Assembly (NCBI GenBank): GCA_964482435.1 | Contig: CAYZXL010000005.1 | Location: forward strand, 1 to 64,000 | DNA length: 64,000 bases | Source of the DNA: CAYZXL01 sp964482435 | GTDB taxonomy: Bacteria; Auribacterota; JABMQX01 | Reading direction: 5' to 3' | In this document: positions 1-5,740 of the stretch, piece by piece | Layout: every line of letters begins with the position of its first letter | Numbering within the stretch: position 1 is the first letter of the stretch | The notes under the pieces: generated by a model | Told to the model about the DNA's origin: nothing | What the model saw: only the letters and a program-made list of their open reading frames with translations | Database searches by the model: none | Program-made: the position numbers and the translations under genes

Positions 1-422
1 TTCGACCCAAATCCCCCTCAAAAGGTGCGAAAAATCCCTTGTTCCTCAGAGCTGACGAGGTGGGATTGCGCCCCTTCGGCAGGCTCTGGTCGCCGATGTC
101 CTCACAAGAGCAACAGCGAAAGGGAATCGCGACGTCGCTGGTAGTGTGCCGGAGGAAATTGTTCCTCAAGGGTGGTAGCAAGGAACCAGGTAGCAGTGGA
201 AGCCGACCTCCTCGACATTTTCGGCGGCCCCGCCTGCGCCGAAAAGGGAAGACGCGCGGGAGGCGGGCGCTACCGCTTGCGAGCGCACGGCAACGCCGTC
301 CCTGGGACTTTGCTTTTCATCGTGGTCGCTTTGGGCATGCGAGTGTTGTTCTGCTTGGACCGGCGGGCGGCCTGCCGGTTCGTCGGGGGGCTTTTGGACA
401 TGTATCAAGGCAAGGAAGAGGA
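1..422. other. Leading region without a supported gene
   Basis: I see no convincing coding sequence here. The open frames on both strands are low-complexity Arg/Pro/Ser-rich translations without recognisable domains or good ribosome binding sites. It lies just beyond the attC-like palindrome, so it could be a non-coding or decayed next cassette. GTTCCTCA occurs twice (near 40 and 160). Confidence 0.4.
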
Positions 423-560
423 GGCGCAACGCCCGGCGTGAGCCGCTGAGCCCACAGGACGAGATCAAGGCCAAGAGCGCAATCGAGCCTGCCACCGAGA
501 TCAAAGCCTGCCGAAGCCGGCCGGGTGGCTTAGTCGGCTCCAGGCCGTTGTCAGGCAGGC
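423..560 (-). mobile_element. attC-like imperfect palindrome downstream of the TIR cassette
   Basis: The two ends are imperfect inverted repeats. CAACG-CC-G-GAGCCG-CT-AGCC-AC can be read inward from both sides, with extra unpaired bases, over about 135 bp. On the minus strand one end starts GCCTGACAACGGCCTGGAGC and the other ends CGGGCGTTGCGCC, the usual attC shape of outer R boxes, inner L boxes and extrahelical bases. Both outer core sites deviate from RYYYAAC/GTTRRRY, so it is degenerate if real. It starts one base after the stop of the membrane-protein gene, where an attC belongs in a gene cassette. Confidence 0.4.
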
Positions 561-561
561 C

Positions 562-999
562 CTAGAAGAGGAGGAACCTTACGACTAGAAGGACAATCAC
601 CTGAATGATGTAGAACGGCCAAACGGAGAATGACTTGAGTGCGCGCCACGCGTTTTTTGCCGAGAGTGGGCTTTGTCCAGGCGGGATGACGACGAACAAG
701 TCGTCAATAATAGCGGCACCGGTGTGGAGCTTCCTGACGAACTGATTGTAGCGATCACGGAAATCCTTCTCCATCGCAAGGTAGTACGCGTCGAGCATGC
801 AGAATAAGATGATTGGCGCAATCGCTATCCAAACGAGATCCGGGGAATGCCTGTCTGCGAGGAGGACGAGGATGGCCGAAACCAAGGCAATGCACCATGT
901 CTTGCCGTTGGCGCTATTCCCGGCCATCCTGGTGATGACGTCCTGGAGGATGGTGAGGGAGCTTTGGACAGCCGGAGAGTCGTGATTGATCTTCTCCAT
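562..999 (-). CDS. Small multi-spanning membrane protein paired with a TIR protein
   Basis: A 145-aa protein not recognised as a named family. It has hydrophobic segments at about residues 35-50 and 55-75 (TWCIALVSAILVLL, VWIAIAPIILFCML), a charged helix (MEKDFRDRYNQFV), a polar loop, and a final hydrophobic stretch near the C-terminus (FYIIQVIVLLVVRFLLF). The layout resembles SLATT-type or other small membrane effectors of nucleotide-signalling defence systems. It starts 6 bp after the stop of the TIR gene, so the two are very likely cotranscribed. By analogy with Thoeris-like systems it could be the membrane effector opened or activated by a TIR-made nucleotide signal; that is inference. 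The attC-like palindrome begins directly after its stop codon. Confidence 0.7.
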   Translation of the reverse strand: MEKINHDSPAVQSSLTILQDVITRMAGNSANGKTWCIALVSAILVLLADRHSPDLVWIAIAPIILFCMLDAYYLAMEKDFRDRYNQFVRKLHTGAAIIDDLFVVIPPGQSPLSAKNAWRALKSFSVWPFYIIQVIVLLVVRFLLF

Positions 1000-1005
1000 T
1001 GGCGG

Positions 1006-1383
1006 CTAAGCCAGGAGCTTCTTTAGGTTGTCCCAGCTCCATGAATACGTTCGGCCTGCGTCGGGAACGGCCCAATCCTCTGTGCCGTCCTTGTAGCCAA
1101 TGATCTGGAACCTCTTCTTGTCGAGCTCCTTGGCGATTTTGACCTCTTTGAGGACTCCGGATGCCTTCCGGGTCTTGGGGCCAAGCATGATGATAAAGAC
1201 CTCAGCACGTGAGATGGCGGCCCTCGCCTTCTCGAGCCAATCCTTCTCGGGTGCATCTTCCTTCAGCGAGTGGTCAGACACCTCGAAGGGAGAGTCGTCG
1301 TTCTTTGCCTGGCCGATGATGAAGTCTTTAAGAGCCTTGTCATTGTCGAAGTCGAAGCTCACGAAGACACGTTTCTTTGCCAT
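1006..1383 (-). CDS. ThsB/MTH538-type TIR domain protein (probable Thoeris-like signal generator)
   Basis: A 125-aa protein that is all TIR-like domain of the DUF1863/MTH538 family, to which Thoeris ThsB belongs. It begins KKRVFVSFDFDND (first strand and loop), continues with GQAKNDDSPFEVSD and the helix around WLEKARAAI, then the EVFIIMLG strand, GVLKEVKIAKEL with the conserved glutamate, and the YSWSWDNLKKLL end typical of the family. In studied members the fold turns NAD+ into a cyclic nucleotide second messenger after phage infection. The start was set at ATG 1383 because AAGGAGG lies at 1389-1395 just upstream; a longer frame to 1425 would include non-family sequence. A TATAAT box at 1402-1407 (minus strand) gives a very short leader. 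It sits right behind the GTTAGGC core site as the first gene of a probable cassette. Confidence 0.85.
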   Translation of the reverse strand: MAKKRVFVSFDFDNDKALKDFIIGQAKNDDSPFEVSDHSLKEDAPEKDWLEKARAAISRAEVFIIMLGPKTRKASGVLKEVKIAKELDKKRFQIIGYKDGTEDWAVPDAGRTYSWSWDNLKKLLA

Positions 1384-1416
1384 TGCAGCCTCCTTGATGA
1401 CATTATACACTCGCCC

Positions 1417-1478
1417 GCCTAACAATGTTTATGCAGTCTGTATAAAACCGCAAACACAGACTGCCTGCTTCTGTATAA
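1417..1478 (-). mobile_element. Putative integron recombination site (attI or attC edge) with repeats
   Basis: On the minus strand GTTAGGC (1423-1417) fits the core consensus GTTRRRY at which cassettes join. Beside it are GCAGTCTGT (1433-1441) and its exact inverse ACAGACTGC (1456-1464), and CTGTATAA at 1438-1445 and 1471-1478. The 12-mer CAGTCTGTATAA (1434-1445) recurs inverted at 1564-1575. Such repeats beside a core site could be integrase binding sites. No second canonical core site is visible, which favours attI over a complete attC. Confidence 0.45.
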
Positions 1479-1499
1479 GGAGTTTCCGTGAGTTCTTTT

Positions 1500-1674
1500 C
1501 TATCCGTTCAGTGGCCTTGATTTCGATGAGTTACGTCCTGTTATCGCTTCGAGGCGTCCTGGATTATACAGACTGTGTGGGCCGGGGAAAAGCCCAATGA
1601 TCGGGCTGCGCACGGGGTGGCCCCGCTTGCTGAGCACATGCGCGTGGATCATGGTCGTGCTGACGTCCTTATGC
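1500..1674 (-). pseudogene. C-terminal remnant of an integron-type tyrosine recombinase
   Basis: The minus strand, read from 1673, gives HKDVSTTMIHAHVLSKRG followed by HPVRSP, the closing segment of integron integrases (usual form: DVSTTMIYTHVL, then GVRSP). The frame then runs to a TAG at 1500-1502 without further similarity. Upstream of the histidine the similarity stops abruptly, so the catalytic core is gone. The position normally holding the catalytic tyrosine is histidine (MIHAHV), so even this piece would be inactive. It reads toward the TIR cassette, the arrangement known from reversed integrons of Treponema and planctomycetes. It is short, so other XerC-like recombinases remain possible. 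Confidence 0.5.
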
Positions 1675-1793
1675 GCATCTATCCGGCTTTCATTGTGCCA
1701 AACCTGTGAGCGGTGTCAATGGCGATTTGGGGGGCAGAGTGTGCTATCATGGTTCTTGTGCGGAGGTGTGTTGTCTCGTGCGAGGAGAGAAGG

Positions 1794-1823
1794 AACCGCG
1801 GATGAACGCGGATGAACGCAGAT
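1794..1823 (+). repeat. Left inverted repeat flanking the GxxExxY gene
   Basis: A 30-bp sequence built from a tandem GCGGATGAAC unit. It matches the reverse complement of 2200-2229 at 26 of 30 positions. The GxxExxY start codon (1802) lies inside this arm, so the repeat encodes the protein's N-terminus MNADER. Confidence 0.8.
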
Positions 1824-2185
1824 TGAATGAAATCAGTGAGAACATAATAGGGTGCGCCTATCGTGTTGCCAACACCCTGGGGGCGGGGTTCCTCGAGAAA
1901 GTGTACGAAAATGCCTTGAGAATCGAGTTGGAGAGGGAGGGTCTTGATGTACGACAACAGCATCGGGTGAGCGTGACCTACGGCGGCGAGATGGTCGGTG
2001 AGTTTTTCGCGGACCTTCTCGTGGAAAACAGCGTTGTCGTCGAACTCAAGGCCGTCAAGATGCTCGACGAGGTTCACATGGCGCAATGTCTCAACTACCT
2101 TAAAGCCACCGGGCTAAAGCTTTGTCTCCTCTTGAACTTCGGGAAGCCAAAGCTTGAGATAAAGAGAATCGTGAATAATCTGTGA
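1802..2185 (+). CDS. GxxExxY family protein (PD-(D/E)XK nuclease-like fold)
   Basis: A 127-aa protein with the family signature GAGFLEKVYENAL and the downstream motifs VELKAVKMLDEVH and QCLNYLKATGLKLCLLLNFG. The family is assigned to the PD-(D/E)XK nuclease superfamily; VELKAV would hold the E-x-K residues. Its cellular role is not established. The start is placed at ATG 1802 (MNADERRLNEISENIIGCAY), where family members usually begin; an upstream extension to 1706 has no family character. The gene is bounded by 30-bp imperfect inverted repeats and lies between the integrase remnant and the end of the large operon, so it may be a separate mobile insertion. Confidence 0.85.
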   Translation: MNADERRLNEISENIIGCAYRVANTLGAGFLEKVYENALRIELEREGLDVRQQHRVSVTYGGEMVGEFFADLLVENSVVVELKAVKMLDEVHMAQCLNYLKATGLKLCLLLNFGKPKLEIKRIVNNL

Positions 2186-2199
2186 GGGGGCCAGGTGCT

Positions 2200-2229
2200 A
2201 TCCGCGTTCATCTGCGTGCATCTGCGGTT
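2200..2229 (+). repeat. Right inverted repeat flanking the GxxExxY gene
   Basis: Reads ATCCGCGTTCATCTGCGTGC and onward. It is the imperfect inverse (26/30) of the arm at 1794-1823 and lies 14 bp after the GxxExxY stop codon. Confidence 0.8.
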
Positions 2230-2263
2230 ACTCCCATGGCGACTGGAGCCTTGCGCCCTGCGA

Positions 2264-3130
2264 TCAATACTCCGCGGGGAGGGATTGGAGTTGCCGGTAG
2301 GTGAAGACGGGGCCGTCTTTGCAGACGTAGGTGCTGCCGATGTTGCAGCGGCCGCATTTCCCGATCCCGCATTTCATTCGCATCTCGAGGGAGACGACAA
2401 TCATTTCGGGCGAAAAGCCAAGCTCTAAGAGAACTGGGAATGTGAACTTCAGCATGATTGGCGGGCCGCACACAAGGGCGATCACGTTGTCGGAGGAAGG
2501 AGCGACTTGCTTTAGGACCGTCGGCACAAATCCTTCCCTGCCGGTCCACGACTCGTCCCCCTCGTCCACTGTGACGACCATGTCAATTCCGTCGTGCGAC
2601 TGCCACTCTTTTAGCTCATCCTTGTAAAGCAGCTCACCCGGACTTCTCGCGCCATAGATGGCGGTGATTTTCTCGAACCGCCCGCGGTTTTTGGGAGCGA
2701 GGAGGTAACGAATCGTGCTTCGCAGCGTCGTGAAGGCGAACCCGCCGCCAACGATGAGGATGTTTTTCCCTTCCATCACGTCGAGAGGATATGGTTTGCC
2801 GAGCGGCCCTCTCACGCCAATGATTCTTCCCTCTTCCGAATTGTGAAGCTCCGAAGTAACAACTCCGACTCTCTTCACACTGAAGAGGAGGTAGCCCTCC
2901 TCCGTCGGCGAGGAAGCGATCCCGATGGGCGATTCTCCTCTTCCAAAGACCGAAAGCTCTGCAAACTGTCCTGGGAGATACTCGAACGCGTCCTCGTCCT
3001 CCTTGTTGAGGAAAACCAGTCTGAACGTCTTGAGGTCTCTATCCGCGTTCTCGACGGTTATCTTCTCGATTCGCACGGGGTAGGGGATGTAAGGATTTCG
3101 AATTTCGGATTTCGCTTTTTCGGTTTTCAC
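2264..3130 (-). CDS. flxA: FlxA-like NAD(P)H-oxidising FAD/[2Fe-2S] subunit
   Basis: A 288-aa member of the ferredoxin-NADP reductase family, as in sulfhydrogenase gamma subunits and FlxA. It has an FAD-binding barrel (YLPGQFAELSVF, PIGIASSPTEEG), an NAD(P)-binding half (ILIVGGGFAFTTLRS, VCGPPIMLKF) and a C-terminal [2Fe-2S] site with cysteines at about 254, 259, 262 and 270 (CGIGKCGRC). It should pass electrons between NAD(H) and the iron-sulfur subunits FlxB, FlxC and FlxD and HdrA. It is the last gene of the operon and starts at GTG 3130. The 112-bp gap before it, which holds three hairpins, is unusual in an otherwise tightly packed operon. Confidence 0.85.
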   Translation of the reverse strand: MKTEKAKSEIRNPYIPYPVRIEKITVENADRDLKTFRLVFLNKEDEDAFEYLPGQFAELSVFGRGESPIGIASSPTEEGYLLFSVKRVGVVTSELHNSEEGRIIGVRGPLGKPYPLDVMEGKNILIVGGGFAFTTLRSTIRYLLAPKNRGRFEKITAIYGARSPGELLYKDELKEWQSHDGIDMVVTVDEGDESWTGREGFVPTVLKQVAPSSDNVIALVCGPPIMLKFTFPVLLELGFSPEMIVVSLEMRMKCGIGKCGRCNIGSTYVCKDGPVFTYRQLQSLPAEY

Positions 3131-3158
3131 AGTATTGCTCAGTCCTACTTCTCAGTAA

Positions 3159-3235
3159 ACGCGGCATCTTGCCGCGTCTCCAAGCGGCTGGAAGCCGCTT
3201 CTACGACTTTCTTTGACGCAGGCGGGACGCCTGCG
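3159..3235. repeat. Three tandem perfect hairpins between flxB and flxA
   Basis: Three different stem-loops lie in a row, each with an 8-bp perfect stem and a 3-nt loop: ACGCGGCA-TCT-TGCCGCGT (3159-3177), AAGCGGCT-GGA-AGCCGCTT (3182-3200) and CGCAGGCG-GGA-CGCCTGCG (3217-3235). They occupy the only sizeable gap in this part of the operon. They may be REP-like dispersed elements or an mRNA processing/attenuation signal that lowers flxA expression. Confidence 0.8.
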
Positions 3236-3242
3236 GTACGTT

Positions 3243-4259
3243 TCACGGAGCAATTACCTCCCTGAGGTCAAGGTTGGCCGGGCAATGCTTGATGCAACGC
3301 CCACACCCCACGCAAAACAGCTCGCCGTAGTTCTCGACGGAATAACCGAACTTGTGCATGAATCGCTGACGGACTCTCTCTCTCTGAGTCGGGCGCGGAT
3401 TGTGTCCGGAGGCGTGAAGCGTGAACAGAGAATACATGCAGGAATCCCAGGTCCGCACCCTCTGTCCGTTTCCCTTGAGCGTCTCGTCGGTCACGTCGAA
3501 GCAGTGGCACGTCGGACAGAAATATGTGCATATTCCGCAGCCGAGGCACTTGAGCGATGGAACACGCCACATGTCCGAGTCGAAAGACTTCGCAAACCGC
3601 TCCGCTATTTCGTCAAGAGAAATCTTCTTCATCCGTGAAGAAGCGCCCTGTGCAATTCTCTCTCGCTGGGAAACTTCCTCCCTGCTCGCCTCCCTTGTCA
3701 GCTCTGCGAACTGATTGAGGAACCCCTCGCCTTTGGTCGTTACAGGCTCAAGCAGGATGCTCTCACCGAGGTTGAACGCGATGACATCGGCGCCCTCGGT
3801 GCCAGCGGGACTACCACCGAGTGACGTGCAAAAGCATGTGCTCTCAGGGTCGGTGCACGCCGCCGAAATGACGAGAGTGCTCTCTCGCTTCTGTTTGTAA
3901 TAAACGTCTGCCGGTTCCTGGAGAAACACTTTATCCATCAACCATAGCGCCCTCGCGTCGCACGGGCGAATTCCGAGAAGAACCTTCTTTTCCTCTTCCG
4001 CAACCGCGTCCGAAATCAACTCCTCGCGGCAGAACCGGCAGAGGACCTCCGACTGAGGGAAAAAGAATTCCTTCGGGGACATCTTGAAGTTTGAGTAGCC
4101 GAAATCCAGCTCTCTCAGCTCGGTGAGTTCAGCCAATCGCAGCTCGTCCTCGTCCAGGACTGGCCCGTACAATCGAAATCCGGCGGCGGCAATTGCTCGG
4201 GCAAGGTCACCCGATTTTTGCTTATCAAGGACTCTCACGGTCATCGCGTCTTGCATCAT
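3243..4259 (-). CDS. flxB: FlxB-like 4Fe-4S dicluster subunit (sulfhydrogenase beta-type)
   Basis: A 338-aa iron-sulfur protein of the HydB/AsrA type. The N-terminal half has CRFCREELIS, GIRPCDARAL and a Cys-rich segment around SAACTDPESTCFCTS. The C-terminal half has two [4Fe-4S] motifs, CLGCGICTYFCPTCHCFD and CVGCGRCIKHCPANLDLR. In sulfhydrogenases and Flx complexes this subunit relays electrons between the NAD(P)H:flavin subunit and other Fe-S partners. Its start codon follows directly on the stop of the upstream flxC-like gene (4260), consistent with translational coupling and a stoichiometric complex. Confidence 0.8.
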   Translation of the reverse strand: MMQDAMTVRVLDKQKSGDLARAIAAAGFRLYGPVLDEDELRLAELTELRELDFGYSNFKMSPKEFFFPQSEVLCRFCREELISDAVAEEEKKVLLGIRPCDARALWLMDKVFLQEPADVYYKQKRESTLVISAACTDPESTCFCTSLGGSPAGTEGADVIAFNLGESILLEPVTTKGEGFLNQFAELTREASREEVSQRERIAQGASSRMKKISLDEIAERFAKSFDSDMWRVPSLKCLGCGICTYFCPTCHCFDVTDETLKGNGQRVRTWDSCMYSLFTLHASGHNPRPTQRERVRQRFMHKFGYSVENYGELFCVGCGRCIKHCPANLDLREVIAP

Positions 4260-5264
4260 TTACGGCTCTGTAATAAAGGATTGGTCGTCTTCCATTTTGA
4301 ACGTGCAAAGAGGCGCAGGCTCGTCGAGAGAAACGCCCGCCTCGTACCCGAACAACTCCTTCACGTCCTTCAGCATCTTTCGCGTGAACACGCGGAGGTC
4401 AATGTTCATCGGGCAGGCGCGAACGCACGCACCGCAATCAACGCACCGCCCCGCCTGGTGGAAGATTCTGCCGAGGTGGTAAATCATCACCTCCGGGAGG
4501 TCTGTCCCGACGCCAATCCATTTGGGTTGGGTCTGGTCCGCGAAGCAAGTTGAGCAATAGCAGTTCGGGCAAGCTTGTCGGCATGCGTAGCATCGGATGC
4601 ACCTTGAGATTTCTCGCAGGAAGTAATCCCACCTCTCCTGTTGGGATTTCGACTCGAAGCTTGCGACATCATCAAACGACGGCTCAGTTTCTGTCCGTGC
4701 CAACTCTTCACCGACGCGAATGTCGTAAATCAGGGCACTCGGATACAGACACCCTTTGCACGAATCGAACAAGATGACGTCTCGGCTCAGCTTGATTTCC
4801 CGGCCGCCGTCCAGACGGACTGTGAACGTGTCCTCGTCGGCCAGTTCCGTCTCCGTGGGGCGCGCACCGTTGAAAGCGGCTTCGACCTTCGCCATGTCAA
4901 CGATTCCGCGGCACGGCACACTGACAATGAGCACGTTTTCTCGCGGGACCTGCTTTTCCTTGATGAGGCCGACGATGGAGCGCGCGTCGCATCCCTTGGC
5001 GACGATGGCGACCCTCGGTGGCTTCCAGTTTTTGGGCCGGTGTTCCCGGGAAAAGAGCCGGGGCAGATAGACCGCAAGGTTATTTGAGCAGAATGCGTCC
5101 CAGACGAGTTTATCCGCCTCCGCTGCACTGCTGACAAAGCAAGGCCTCGTCCTCAGAGGCAATGTCCCCTTCTCGTAGCCGACGAGAAGGTCTATCTTGC
5201 CTTCCTCGAAAAGCTTCCTCGCCACAGACTTCAGTTCGTCGGAGATTTCCGAGTGTGCGTTCAT
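4260..5264 (-). CDS. flxC: FlxC-like iron-sulfur subunit (FrhB/FdhB-related N-terminus, dicluster C-terminus)
   Basis: A 334-aa protein. The N-terminal half resembles FrhB/FdhB-type proteins (VAIVAKGCDARSIVGLIKE, then FDSCKGCLYPSA). The C-terminal half has a dense Cys motif CIRCYACRQACPNCYC and a ferredoxin motif CVDCGACVRACPMNIDL. It is predicted to relay electrons in the cytoplasmic Flx part of the complex. Its start overlaps the end of flxD by 4 bp. The name FlxC rests on neighbourhood and domain type; a generic 4Fe-4S dicluster protein would be the cautious label. Confidence 0.7.
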   Translation of the reverse strand: MNAHSEISDELKSVARKLFEEGKIDLLVGYEKGTLPLRTRPCFVSSAAEADKLVWDAFCSNNLAVYLPRLFSREHRPKNWKPPRVAIVAKGCDARSIVGLIKEKQVPRENVLIVSVPCRGIVDMAKVEAAFNGARPTETELADEDTFTVRLDGGREIKLSRDVILFDSCKGCLYPSALIYDIRVGEELARTETEPSFDDVASFESKSQQERWDYFLREISRCIRCYACRQACPNCYCSTCFADQTQPKWIGVGTDLPEVMIYHLGRIFHQAGRCVDCGACVRACPMNIDLRVFTRKMLKDVKELFGYEAGVSLDEPAPLCTFKMEDDQSFITEP

Positions 5265-5740
5265 ATCTTCTTCATCAATTTCTGGATCGGGCCCACGCGC
5301 TCGACTCCTTCAATGACCTTCTGGAGAATCTCGGCGAATCGTCCACCCTCCGCAGCCGACACCCATGAGAACTGCACTCGCTCCGGCTCAATCCCGACGT
5401 ACTCCAGCCAGTTTTTAAGGAGAGCGAACTTCCTCCTCGCGACGAGATTCCCGCTAATGTAATGGCAGTCTCCGGGATGACAGCCCGACACAAGCACGCC
5501 ATCAATTCCCTGCCGCAGGGCGCTAAGGATGAAAAGCGGATTGATTCTGCCCGAGCATGGAACACGAATAACGCGAACATTCGTCGGGTACTGGATGCGG
5601 CTCACTCCCGCCAGGTCCGCCCCCGCGTAGGAGCACCAGTTGCAGAGAAAGGCCAGGACCTTCGGCTGCCATTCGACAGCCTCAGCCATGCGTTCCTCAG
5701 CGATAGCCTTTTGCGTTTCCACTTTTTCCGTTTCGCTCAT
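5261..5740 (-). CDS. flxD: MvhD/FlxD-type [2Fe-2S] linker subunit
   Basis: A 159-aa protein with the complete MvhD signature: VLAFLCNWCSYAGADLAG, RVIRVPCSGRI and VLVSGCHPGDCHYISGN. MvhD carries a [2Fe-2S] cluster and links HdrA to its electron donor (Mvh hydrogenase or Flx). The N-terminus has about 25 extra charged residues (MSETEKVETQKAIAEE) compared with the copy at 13705. The gene overlaps the upstream hdrA by 4 bp and flxC by 4 bp, which points to pairing with that HdrA. Confidence 0.92.
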   Translation of the reverse strand: MSETEKVETQKAIAEERMAEAVEWQPKVLAFLCNWCSYAGADLAGVSRIQYPTNVRVIRVPCSGRINPLFILSALRQGIDGVLVSGCHPGDCHYISGNLVARRKFALLKNWLEYVGIEPERVQFSWVSAAEGGRFAEILQKVIEGVERVGPIQKLMKKI

